38,232 bases of DNA from an uncultured Hungatella sp. (GTDB taxonomy: Bacteria; Bacillota; Clostridia; Lachnospirales; Lachnospiraceae), in contig CAJUEJ010000037.1 in NCBI GenBank assembly GCA_910585435.1, positions 1 through 38,232 of the forward strand, in the 5' to 3' direction. Numbering within the stretch: the stretch's first letter is position 1; each line of letters opens with the position of its first letter. Shown one piece after another: positions 1 to 7,310 of this stretch. A program made the position numbers and the translations under genes. Under the pieces are notes generated by a model. The model did no database searches. It was not told the origin of the DNA and saw nothing but the letters and a program-made list of their open reading frames with translations.

Positions 1-146
1 TTCTTCTCAGTATGCTGTTGGCAAATATGGCAGCAGACATAAATAATCACCTGACAGTAGTAGCAGGGGTTGCAATCGTAGTTCTGTTTGTAGGGGTACT
101 GTTCATTTTTGATATGGCCCAGAGGATTGAAAGGATGGAAATATGA
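1..146 (+). CDS. C-terminus of a membrane protein (partial)
   Basis: The window opens inside a gene; the frame beginning at base 3 is open to a TGA at 144-146. The visible 47 residues contain one clear hydrophobic membrane segment of about 20 residues, followed by a short charged tail (FDMAQRIERMEI). The 5' part lies outside the window, so the family cannot be named; a transporter permease is one possibility. Its stop overlaps the ATG of the next gene (ATGA), which indicates translational coupling and a shared operon. Confidence 0.55.
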   Translation, partial: LLSMLLANMAADINNHLTVVAGVAIVVLFVGVLFIFDMAQRIERMEI

Positions 147-949
147 GGGTAGCAGGGATAGGGGACAAAGGGAAGATGATAGATTTAGAACGTAAAGAAT
201 TAAGCGGTACGGAGAGAAAAAAGACGCAGGTATTTTTGATGTATTCCTTTGTAATTGCGTGGGGGAGCGAGGCGGTAATGATCGTTCTTTACAGATTAAA
301 CCTGCTGGATGAAACGTTAATGCAGATATTGTACTATGTGCTGCTGGGAGCCGGATGTGGGATGGCTCCGGCCTATGCAGCGTTTATTGCTGAAAGGAAA
401 TATGCTTCTGTTACATGGAAAGGATTTCTGAAAAAAATTTTACGGACGGACAGCAGGAAAAGGAGCTTTACCATCCTTATCTTATTTGGAACAATCCAAT
501 TTGGAGCCTGTGTCCTCCAGGAAACGTATACAGGGAATCCGTGGTATCTGTTTATCCTCTTTATGCCATTGATGATCTATGGCGGGGGGTTGGAGGAAAT
601 TGGGTGGCAGGGGGTTTTCCAGCCTGTACTGCAAAAAAGATTCCCATTCCTGGCAGCAGGAGTCATAGAGGGTATCGTATGGAGCATCTGGCACCTGCCT
701 TTATGGTTTATTCCCAACTCATCACAGAGCGCATACAGCTTTGCGGCTTTTACCCTGTTCTGTATTACTCTGGGAGTGACTTTAGCAGCGGCACACAGGA
801 TTACAGGAAGCATCTGGGTTTCCATTTTGCTCCACGCATGGTCCAATACAGTTTTAGGGGGAATGTACACCCTGACTTCTCTGCACAGGTTCCCTGATGA
901 CAGGACTTTGATGATAAGTGTGGGGCAGATTTTTGTGGTAACGGGTTAA
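143..949 (+). CDS. CPBP-family intramembrane protease-like protein
   Basis: A 268-residue polytopic membrane protein of the CPBP (Abi/CAAX-protease-like) family. The family fingerprint lies in the second half: a glutamate pair in LEEIGWQG (about residues 150-157), then WSIWHLPLWF (about 178-187) and a late HAWSNT (about 230-235). These are the three metal/active-site motifs of the family. One oddity is that motif 1, usually EExxxR, reads EEIGWQ, so the arginine is glutamine. Members process prenylated proteins or peptides, or give self-immunity to bacteriocins; the substrate here is unknown. The start overlaps the upstream stop (ATGA); an internal ATG at 176 is an alternative. It converges with the MATE gene with a 4-base overlap at the stops (TTAA). 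Confidence 0.8.
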   Translation: MRVAGIGDKGKMIDLERKELSGTERKKTQVFLMYSFVIAWGSEAVMIVLYRLNLLDETLMQILYYVLLGAGCGMAPAYAAFIAERKYASVTWKGFLKKILRTDSRKRSFTILILFGTIQFGACVLQETYTGNPWYLFILFMPLMIYGGGLEEIGWQGVFQPVLQKRFPFLAAGVIEGIVWSIWHLPLWFIPNSSQSAYSFAAFTLFCITLGVTLAAAHRITGSIWVSILLHAWSNTVLGGMYTLTSLHRFPDDRTLMISVGQIFVVTG

Positions 950-2349
950 GGCAGCTGCTTTTGGCGGGACAGAGGATTCCAGACCCCTTTTACATAACAG
1001 AAGAGGAAAATTGCAAAAAGGAACAGGTTGTGTGCAATCATACAGGCCCAGGCAGAGATAAGGCTTAGACCTAACAGCTGGGTACAGAGAAAGGTTCCCA
1101 CGATTCGGATTCCCCACATGCCGGCAATGTTGAACACAAAGGGCTCTTTCGTCTTTCCTACTCCCTGCATCATGCCTTCGATGATGATGGAAAATCCGTA
1201 GAAGGGCTCTGAAACTGCCACCATGCGAAGGACTGTGCTTCCCAGAGCGATTACCTCTTCACTGGTTGAAAAGATTCCCATAAGCCCAGGGGCCAGCAGA
1301 AACAGCGTTCCGCCGGACAGGATCATGAGGCAGATTTCGATGGGAATGAACATGGCGGCCAGCTCTTCCATCCGCTTTTTATCGTTTGCCCCGTATGCAT
1401 TGCCGGCTAAAGTGGCGGCTGCGGTCTGCATTCCGTATCCGGGGATGTAAAAGGCGGATTCTACGGTGTTGGCAATGGTGTGGGCAGCAGTGGAAACCTC
1501 GCCTAAGGAGTTTATCATGGAGGCAAAGGCCACGTATCCTAAGGATGTGCCGAATCTCTGAAGCATATTGGGGAAGGCGACCCGCAGACAGGGTCGCAGA
1601 ATCTTAGGGTCTGGCCGCAGCTTCTGTCCTTTGGGGGAAACTCTGGGATGTCTCCAGAGAATGATGGTGATACAGATACCGCCAAAGGTAAAGGCAATGG
1701 CGCTGGCAATGGCCGCGCCGATGACGCCCATCCCGCCGCCGGGCATGGTGAAGCTGAATGAAAAAAGGCTCATGGTGCGTGTGGGATAGATAAGAAGATA
1801 GTTTAATACCACGTTAATCAGGTTGACAATTACACCGATTTTCATGGGAGTTTTTGTGTCTCCTGCCGCTCTTAAAACTGTACCGAAAATAATGCTGGCC
1901 GTTCTTGGAAGCATGGGGATATATAATATAAAGAAATAACGGGCAGCCATAGATTGAATGCTCTTATCAACCTGCATCCACACTGGCACATAGCTGCTGA
2001 TGGACAGGGTAAGAATGGTAAAGAAGATACCTGCTGTTAAAACTGCCAGTACGGCCTGGGAGACGGATTTTTTTGCCGCCGCCTCATCATTGGCGCCGCA
2101 GGCTCTTGCAATGAAGGATAAGAAGCCTACGCCTAATGCGGAGATGCTGCTGCCAATAAGCCAGTTTACGGTGCTGGTTGCTCCTACCGCCGCTGTGGCC
2201 TGGGTTCCCAGGGTGCCTACCATGGCGGTATCGATGTATTGAACTGCAGTCTGCATCAGCTGCTCCAGCATGGTAGGCCATGCCAGAGTCATGATTACGG
2301 TAATCATTTCCATATTCAGCTTTTGTGTTCTATTTTCTTTCCTCTGCAT
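946..2349 (-). CDS. MATE family multidrug/sodium efflux transporter
   Basis: A 467-residue MATE (NorM/MepA-like) exporter that moves cationic drugs or metabolites out of the cell using an ion gradient. The length and the pattern of about 12 hydrophobic helices fit the family. The N-terminal half has the typical opening (LAWPTMLEQLMQ, then YIDTAMVG) and the usual PxAAxxxFGTVLRAAGDTKTP-type region near residue 160. The second half repeats the fold (GMMQGVGKTKEPF near 390). A good minus-strand promoter lies about 55-85 bases upstream, so the gene is probably transcribed alone. The substrate cannot be read from the sequence. Confidence 0.9.
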   Translation of the reverse strand: MQRKENRTQKLNMEMITVIMTLAWPTMLEQLMQTAVQYIDTAMVGTLGTQATAAVGATSTVNWLIGSSISALGVGFLSFIARACGANDEAAAKKSVSQAVLAVLTAGIFFTILTLSISSYVPVWMQVDKSIQSMAARYFFILYIPMLPRTASIIFGTVLRAAGDTKTPMKIGVIVNLINVVLNYLLIYPTRTMSLFSFSFTMPGGGMGVIGAAIASAIAFTFGGICITIILWRHPRVSPKGQKLRPDPKILRPCLRVAFPNMLQRFGTSLGYVAFASMINSLGEVSTAAHTIANTVESAFYIPGYGMQTAAATLAGNAYGANDKKRMEELAAMFIPIEICLMILSGGTLFLLAPGLMGIFSTSEEVIALGSTVLRMVAVSEPFYGFSIIIEGMMQGVGKTKEPFVFNIAGMWGIRIVGTFLCTQLLGLSLISAWACMIAHNLFLFAIFLFCYVKGVWNPLSRQKQLP

Positions 2350-2405
2350 GATCGATTATACTCCAAAAAATAAGTATAGTTTGTGTAAAGAAACATATCC
2401 ATATC

Positions 2406-2433
2406 ATTATATACCTTGTCTGAATAAAGTCAA
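2406..2433 (-). promoter_or_regulatory. Sigma-A-type promoter of the MATE gene
   Basis: On the minus strand TTGACT (2428-2433) is followed after 16 bases by TATAAT (2406-2411). The start would be near 2399, leaving a leader of about 50 bases before the MATE ATG at 2349. The promoter sits just downstream of the citC stop, so citC transcription could also read into this gene. Confidence 0.6.
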
Positions 2434-2460
2434 GAAATGGGAAAATGAAGGCGAACATTA

Positions 2461-3504
2461 CTAATAGTGAACCACGTCTTCGGCTTTACAAATCCTTTCG
2501 ATGACAGAAGAAGCTTCAGGGCTTTTGAAATAGTTGAGAGTAGTGACAGGCACAAGTTTTTCCAGTGTTTCAAAATCCCTTTTCTGAAGAAGTCTGCGAA
2601 CAGCAGAGGCACTGATAGGCTTATCCAGTGCCTGTTTTCGGGGAATAACGACACACTCAATGCCTGCCAGAGGGAGCTGTTCTGCCATAATCTGATTGTA
2701 AATACCGGTTACCTGGCTGTTTGGTTCTTCTCCTACATAACGGCGGGTAACGGACAAAGCATCTGCAATCCTGGTGAAGACCATTAAATCCAGCTTTGCA
2801 TGGCCTTTTATCACAGCCTCTTCATCTTTCAGAAAATAGCTGGGAAATGTGGCATTGCTGATGATATAGGGGCCGCTGTCGTGGCAGATTACGTTGGGAA
2901 GGTGGCAGGTGCCTTCTAATACCAGTTTTTTGCGCACGGGGAAGGGCACCAGGCTGGCGTCTTCGCTGACAATGAATATGTGAAGCGTATCACACTCAGA
3001 GGCAGCCTTTTCCACAAGATACTGATGGCCAAGGGTAAAAGGATTGGCATTCATAACCAGTGCCGCCGAAAGTCCTTCTTTTTTTGAACAGGATAAATTT
3101 GAAAGATAATCGGCAAAACCATTTCTCCGATTCTCCATAAAAACCAGGGTTTCGTCTACCTGTGCAATTTCGTAAAAGCCTAAATCTTTGAAAAATTTGG
3201 AGGTGCTTATTTTGGTGTAGAGGAACAGGCGGATGTTTCCTCTCTGGTACTGGATATCAATCAGGTGGGTGATGATTTCATTGAGAAGGCCTTCTCCCTG
3301 ATGGTCTTTGCTGACAGCAAAGCAGCGGAGGGTGTTGGTAAAGCAGCTTCCGGTGGCGATGATTTTATAGTTTTCGTCGTACATGGCGCAGATGTAATCC
3401 AGGTTGGCATCCCGGCGGATTCCTTCCTGGTTTAGGAGATGGTCAATCTGGGCGAGGCTTTGTCTGTCTGTGGGATAGATTTGTGAGATGGCGTATTCTG
3501 ACAT
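2461..3504 (-). CDS. citC: [Citrate (pro-3S)-lyase] ligase
   Basis: CitC activates citrate lyase by ATP-dependent acetylation of the thiol on the CitD prosthetic group. The 347-residue protein has the family's two-part layout. Residues 1-130 form a GNAT-like acetyltransferase domain (HQGEGLLNEII acetyl-CoA loop near 90). It is followed by a nucleotidyltransferase domain with NPFTLGHQYLVE (TxGH motif near 155) and ISASAVRR near 300, the two ATP-binding signatures. It lies 28 bases after citXG in the same orientation, so both are probably co-transcribed. An AAAGGA ribosome site is about 13 bases from the ATG, slightly far. The lyase subunits themselves (citDEF) are about 27 kb away. Confidence 0.93.
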   Translation of the reverse strand: MSEYAISQIYPTDRQSLAQIDHLLNQEGIRRDANLDYICAMYDENYKIIATGSCFTNTLRCFAVSKDHQGEGLLNEIITHLIDIQYQRGNIRLFLYTKISTSKFFKDLGFYEIAQVDETLVFMENRRNGFADYLSNLSCSKKEGLSAALVMNANPFTLGHQYLVEKAASECDTLHIFIVSEDASLVPFPVRKKLVLEGTCHLPNVICHDSGPYIISNATFPSYFLKDEEAVIKGHAKLDLMVFTRIADALSVTRRYVGEEPNSQVTGIYNQIMAEQLPLAGIECVVIPRKQALDKPISASAVRRLLQKRDFETLEKLVPVTTLNYFKSPEASSVIERICKAEDVVHY

Positions 3505-3532
3505 GGGTATGGAAGGTCCTTTCTTTTATGGA

Positions 3533-4921
3533 TTATGAGGGCTGTGTTGGTTTATTTTTAGCATCTGTATTTTCGTTTTCCAGAAAGTACAGCAAATAGC
3601 AGACAGCAAGCAGGTCTGCGCTTCCGCCTGGGGATATATTTTTTTTTATGAACTCTTTATTGAGACGGGAGAGGGTCTGGGTGTCAGGGAAGGGATTGTC
3701 CTGGAGGAGTTTTTTTATCTGCACTGCGATTTCCTGTTGGGTGGAGAGGCTGCTTCTTGCAATGATGTTGGTGTCGGTTGCGGCTGTTATCAGGGCGAGA
3801 AGAGCGGCGCAGCCGGCATCGTTGATGGTAAGTCCCTGAGCCAGACCGTTTTTTAAGACAGGAAGTCCCGCCTGGCGCACAGAGGGAAGGCCTTCTTCCA
3901 TCTGGCCGCGGATGCCGGTGATTTTGTATTGCAGGTACAATTTCTGTCCTGTGGTGACGGCGTTCTCTTCTGTCAGTCCGGCGAAATCAGAGGCGGACAG
4001 GCCTTTTGTCATGGCGGCACACTGGTCTAATATGGTGTCGGGATGGCTCCACTGTTCTCTTGGCAGGCGGCCCAGGGCGGCGCAGAGGATTCCCATGGTA
4101 AAAATGGCGCCTTTATGGGTGTTGACTTTTTTTGTGGCGGTTAGCATGTCCTGTTCTGCTTTTCTGCCGGGGGAACGGAGTTTCTGGAAGGTATGTGGGG
4201 CGGGGGCGTGGCATGTCTGTCTTCCGATTCGTGTGCATGTCTGGAAGTAGGGCCACAGGGTGCTTGCGCTGTCCATGAAGGTGAAGATATCCATGTCTTT
4301 GTGGCTTCCGTTGTCTGCGCGGTCTACAAGGCCGGGCTTGGGGGTGGTGCAGACTTCGTAGAGAAGGGCTCTGGATGCCAGTGCGGCGGCGTGGGAGGAA
4401 TCCTGGTCTTCAATGGCCTGGGACAGTATGGCAGTGGTTTTGGCCTGCAGTTGTTCTATGGTGTGGGTGCGGCTTCTGGCGCATTCTTTGGCGGGGCGGC
4501 TGCAGATGAGGCAGAGGCGCGGGGGAAGTCCCAGTTCGGTGCGGTCGATTTTGTGGCCTGTGGGTGTGAGTATGTCTATGTCGAAAAGTCTTCCAAGGGG
4601 AGAATCGTCTTCGATGGAGCTGGTGATTTTTTTCAGGAGCAGAGGGTCTGCGTCAACCTGGTAGATGGCTTCGTTTCCGGTAGGGGCGTTTTTTTCCAGG
4701 CAGTGGAGACGGGAGATGTTCAGGGAGTCCAGCTGTTGTGTTATTGCCTGTTTTCCCAGTTCAAATCCTTTTTGAATAAGGGGGCTGGTTTTTATGGGGC
4801 CTGCGATGTTCATGGTAAAGGAGATAATGGGAGCTTTATTTTCTGCCAGAAGTTTTTGCTGGGTCTGGGCGCGGCGCTCTCTGGCATCCAGCATTTCTGT
4901 GAGGGTTACCTGGTGGTCCAT
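3533..4921 (-). CDS. citXG: CitX-CitG fusion: apo-citrate lyase holo-ACP synthase / triphosphoribosyl-dephospho-CoA synthase
   Basis: A bifunctional maturation enzyme. The CitG part makes 2'-(5''-triphosphoribosyl)-3'-dephospho-CoA from dephospho-CoA and ATP; the CitX part transfers it to a serine of CitD. Residues 1 to about 175 are CitX, with the signature GRLFDIDILTP near 115 and CLICSRPAKECARSRTH near 140. Residues from about 180 to 462 are CitG, with TTPKPGLVDRADNGSHKDMD near 200 and VNTHKGAIF near 275. I chose the ATG at 4921 (MDHQVTLTEMLDARERR), which has AAAGGA 12 bases upstream and matches where CitX proteins begin. The reading frame extends further upstream to 5083, but that stretch overlaps the preceding gene and does not resemble CitX. 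CitXG fusions are known in some Firmicutes. Confidence 0.92.
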   Translation of the reverse strand: MDHQVTLTEMLDARERRAQTQQKLLAENKAPIISFTMNIAGPIKTSPLIQKGFELGKQAITQQLDSLNISRLHCLEKNAPTGNEAIYQVDADPLLLKKITSSIEDDSPLGRLFDIDILTPTGHKIDRTELGLPPRLCLICSRPAKECARSRTHTIEQLQAKTTAILSQAIEDQDSSHAAALASRALLYEVCTTPKPGLVDRADNGSHKDMDIFTFMDSASTLWPYFQTCTRIGRQTCHAPAPHTFQKLRSPGRKAEQDMLTATKKVNTHKGAIFTMGILCAALGRLPREQWSHPDTILDQCAAMTKGLSASDFAGLTEENAVTTGQKLYLQYKITGIRGQMEEGLPSVRQAGLPVLKNGLAQGLTINDAGCAALLALITAATDTNIIARSSLSTQQEIAVQIKKLLQDNPFPDTQTLSRLNKEFIKKNISPGGSADLLAVCYLLYFLENENTDAKNKPTQPS

Positions 4922-4983
4922 AGGGTAAATTTTTCCTTTCGTTATTGGCGGCAGCAGTATATTCGGACTGCCTGGCGGGACAT

Positions 4984-5399
4984 TTATATGGTCTGGAGAA
5001 TATCCAGCTTTTTGTATTCTGCTATTTTTTCTGCTGTCTGCTCCCAGGTGATGCCGGAGACGACGTAATCGTAATCGTCCCAAATACGCTGGATTTCTGC
5101 GGGGAATTCGTTGTAAAGCAGGGGGCTTCTTCCAGGGTTCCGATGCGGCTGGAGCAGTTGTCTACGATTTGTTTGTGGAACAGACGGTTTTTGCTTGTTT
5201 TGGTGTAGACTTCGTCGCTGGCACTGTAGATGGTGTCCGCCCTGCTTAGCCACAGGACTGCTTTGTTCAGCTGTCCGCTGTCCATAGCGGAGACTCCCAT
5301 ATCGTAGTAGGCTCTGGACAGGCCGTCCCAGTCTTTTTTCTTCAGGCATGTTTCCAGACGTTCTTCGGGGCTTTTTTTCTTTTCAAATAAACCTAGCAT
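4984..5399 (-). pseudogene. Small TPR-like protein, broken by a one-base frameshift
   Basis: Two overlapping minus-strand frames join into one coherent protein of about 138 residues. The first frame (from ATG 5399) runs MLGLFEKKKSPEERLETCL to a point near GTLEEAP; the sense then continues in the other frame as LLYNEFPAEIQRIWDDYDYV and ends KKLDILQTI at 4984. The switch is at a run of five G on the plus strand (5121-5125); one extra base there would restore the full frame. The N-terminal half has a tetratricopeptide-like helix pair (AYYDMGVSAMDSGQLNKAV). It is the first gene of the citXG-citC transcript. I do not recognise a function. The break may be real or a homopolymer sequencing error. 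Confidence 0.65.
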
Positions 5400-5463
5400 A
5401 GTGTTTTTCTTCCTGTTGATTTATGGTTGATTTGAATGCTTTTATGTGGTGTGTTTTATGGTT

Positions 5464-5492
5464 ATTATAGACTGGGGCAGGGGGAAATGCAA
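5464..5492 (-). promoter_or_regulatory. Sigma-A-type promoter of the citXG-citC transcript
   Basis: On the minus strand TTGCAT (5487-5492) and TATAAT (5464-5469) are separated by exactly 17 bases. The start would be near 5457, about 58 bases before the ATG of the TPR-like gene. It would drive the TPR-like gene, citXG and citC. Confidence 0.6.
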
Positions 5493-5515
5493 CTGTCAGG
5501 ATGGGATAAAGTGAT

Positions 5516-5758
5516 ATGGATATGGGGAGGGACGGGCCCGTTTTATCATTCAAAAGCATGAAAAAACCGAATTGGCATTATTATAACACGAAAAACTGTA
5601 TTTGGTTTAGAACTTTACGGCAAGCCTTGGGGCGTATGAAAATTTACTGGGCAGGCTTGTCTGAATTGACTTGCCTGACAAAGACTATTTGTGGTATTAT
5701 GAAATCAGGAGAAAATAAATCTGCTGAAAATGGATTTGGAGAAATAAATCCACAATAG
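5516..5758 (+). other. Open frame with a 'WHY-NTK' motif, probably a mobile-element remnant
   Basis: An 80-codon open frame whose segment WHYYNTKNCIWFRTL (codons about 20-34) closely resembles WHYHNTKEPCIWHWL, encoded at about 6848-6893. The DNA also matches (TTGGCAYTATYATAACACGAAA, Y = C or T, at 5571 and 6847). Two copies with conserved protein sense suggest fragments of one gene family. I see no convincing ribosome site for its ATG, and the C-terminal half has no recognisable domain. I cannot name the family. Confidence 0.35.
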
Positions 5759-5768
5759 ATGTGAAAAG

Positions 5769-5906
5769 ATGCTAAAGCTCAGAGAAGAATTGTTAGCTGT
5801 AGAAGAGAAGAGGGCACACGGAGGCGTAGGTTATTCTGTAAGTGAAGTTGTATGTATGATGCGTGGAGCCATAAGAGAAAGGGCAAGTAACGAGTATGGA
5901 GCATAA
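5769..5906 (+). CDS. Antitoxin-like small protein (45 residues)
   Basis: The 45-residue frame starts MLKLREELLAVEEKR and continues GGVGYSVSEVVCMM. The pattern 'LREEL..VE..R..G..GYSxxEV' is like small antitoxins of type II systems, but I assign this from pattern only. An ATG inside its end (5894) opens a frame MEHKY that meets a TAG at once and then continues sensibly (AIISEYVGYVVDCRKDYGW, to about 5980). That would fit an overlapping partner gene destroyed by a nonsense mutation. It sits among other degraded fragments. Alternatively this is a random short frame. Confidence 0.35.
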   Translation: MLKLREELLAVEEKRAHGGVGYSVSEVVCMMRGAIRERASNEYGA

Positions 5907-6006
5907 GTATTAGGCTATCATATCAGAATATGTCGGTTATGTAGTGGATTGTCGCAAAGATTATGGTTGGCTCTTTCACTAAACAAAGGTGGGTAGAAAG
6001 GGATGA

Positions 6007-6568
6007 TACCATTTGGAGCAGTATAAAGAAAATTTAAAAGAGCTAGAGATGGCGAACCGGAAAACGAGTATGACACAATTCAGGAATTAGCAAGGAATGT
6101 GTTGCTTATTTCTAAAAATGAAAATAACTCCAATGAAGTTGCAATAACATATGAAATGGATAGCAGGAAGCGCATTCAAGATGGGGAAGACTATATTGGA
6201 GTAGCGTTGGGCGGCGAGCATGAAGTCGATCCGCTAAGCAGTACAATTTCATACCATTTGGTATCATCTGCAAAAGAATGTGTGGTTATTGTTTTGCATA
6301 ATCATCCTTCTTTATCTGATTTTTCTTTATCAGATGTGCAGTTCTTATTAAGATATAAAAGAATTAAGATGATGGTGGTTGTTACTAATCTTGGCAGTAT
6401 ATCCTATCTTGTAAAAGGGGAAAGTATGATTACGAAAAAGCGGTTATATTATTTAATGAGGCGGTTCAATCAAATAATGAAGCAAAAAATTTAAAAGGCC
6501 TGCAAAGAGCAGCAGATTATTTCTTAAAAAATAGTCATATTGTTGGTATAGATTATGATAATCGTTAG
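6007..6568 (+). pseudogene. JAB/RadC-like metalloprotease-fold protein, frameshifted
   Basis: The middle frame (about 6027-6494) encodes VVIVLHNHPSLSDFSLSD near the centre. This is the HxHPS...SxxD metal-binding signature of JAB/MPN domains as found in RadC-like and phage-associated proteins. Upstream, sensible sequence is in another frame (YHLEQYKENLKELEMANRKT, from 6007). Downstream, after a run of five A at about 6433-6438, the sense moves to the frame reading FNEAVQSNNEAKNLKGLQR and ends NR-stop at 6566-6568. An extra A would restore that second junction. So the gene is broken at one or two places. JAB proteins of this type often travel with phages or conjugative elements; the role here is unknown. 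Confidence 0.5.
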
Positions 6569-6581
6569 GAAGGAGGCAATT

Positions 6582-6749
6582 ATGGAAGAGCGTATAATTT
6601 TAAGTGAACGGCTGGAGGAACAGTTAAAAGCTGTAGAATGGGCAAAAGAGGAACAGAAAAGAATTTTAAAAGAAAAGGGGGAGCGTTTGTCCAAAGAATT
6701 AATGGAAAAAATGACTCCATTCATTTTAAACCAACAAAAAGGATTTTGA
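6582..6749 (+). CDS. Small charged helical protein (55 residues), function unknown
   Basis: The ATG at 6582 has an excellent ribosome site (GGAAGGAGG, 5 bases before it) and begins 13 bases after the JAB pseudogene ends, so the two were one operon. The product is almost entirely charged helix (residues 1-45, rich in E, K and R, heptad-like), with no membrane or DNA-binding motif I can recognise. A strong terminator follows at 6794. The good ribosome site and terminator make expression plausible even though the neighbours are degraded. Confidence 0.6.
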   Translation: MEERIILSERLEEQLKAVEWAKEEQKRILKEKGERLSKELMEKMTPFILNQQKGF

Positions 6750-6793
6750 ATGAAGGAAAAATAGGGAAAGCCGGGTCGTGAATAACTTTAGGG

Positions 6794-6831
6794 AAAATCG
6801 CCATTTTTTCCAAATATGGCGATTTTTCTTC
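6794..6831 (+). terminator. Rho-independent terminator
   Basis: An 11-base perfect stem AAAATCGCCAT (6794-6804) / ATGGCGATTTT (6816-6826) is followed by a T-rich tail. It ends the transcript carrying the JAB remnant and the small helical gene. The A-rich 5' arm makes it potentially bidirectional. Confidence 0.75.
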
Positions 6832-6835
6832 TTAA

Positions 6836-7045
6836 AAAGCCCTGTTTTGGCACTATCATAACACGAAAGAACCCTGTATATGGCACTGGCTTAACACCAA
6901 CCTCGGAGAACTGACAGGGTTACTTACATTTGTCGAGAAGTGTAAGCCTTACATAACGCAGCACAAGGGAAAGACAGAAAAAGACCCATCAGCCAGCTTC
7001 CACGCATCTGATGGGTCGGATGAAGATTGCATAAGCAATCCGTAG
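6836..7045 (+). pseudogene. C-terminal fragment of a 'WHY-NTK' gene
   Basis: The frame is open from 6836 (after a TAA) to a TAG at 7043-7045, 69 codons without a plausible start codon or ribosome site. It encodes WHYHNTKEPCIWHWLNTNLG, then ELTGLLTFVEKCKPYI and a polar tail ending DCISNP. The first part matches the open frame at 5516-5758. The same DNA holds three hairpins (6923-6946, 6983-7017, 7025-7040) before a terminator, so it could instead be, or also be, a structured RNA. I cannot name the family. Confidence 0.4.
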
Positions 7046-7052
7046 TCCATAT

Positions 7053-7080
7053 AAGGGCGGCAGCGATGCTGCCCTTTTTT
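7053..7080 (+). terminator. Rho-independent terminator
   Basis: GGCAGC (7059-7064) and GCTGCC (7068-7073) pair around a GAT loop, extended by AAGGG/CCCTT with one bulged C, and are followed directly by six T. It closes the fragment region. From here to the GH43 gene at 7311 I see no further gene. Confidence 0.75.
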
Positions 7081-7310
7081 ATAATAACATTTTGGAGTAG
7101 CGGAGTCAATGGAAAAATGTTTTAAAACGGGGGGATTTATGGTATAATTTTTTAACACAGGGGATTGCTGGGTGGCGGCGGATGCGCTGCTTAATGTGAT
7201 TTTGGCATTTATGAGGGAAGGAGGCGGCAGGGATTTTGTGATTGGTAATTGAATAATGGCTGGATTTAAGGTAAATTGGTTTTGGGCATGGAATGAAAGA
7301 GAGGTATCTT

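Noticed and set aside
4193..5068. Long plus-strand open frame antisense to citXG
   Set aside because: It is a shadow of the strongly supported minus-strand gene; its product is a Gly/Val/Cys-rich low-sense sequence.
4922..5083. N-terminal extension of the citXG reading frame (starting MGRLRLRRLRHH)
   Set aside because: It lies in another frame over the preceding TPR-like gene, does not resemble CitX, and a proper CitX start exists at 4921.
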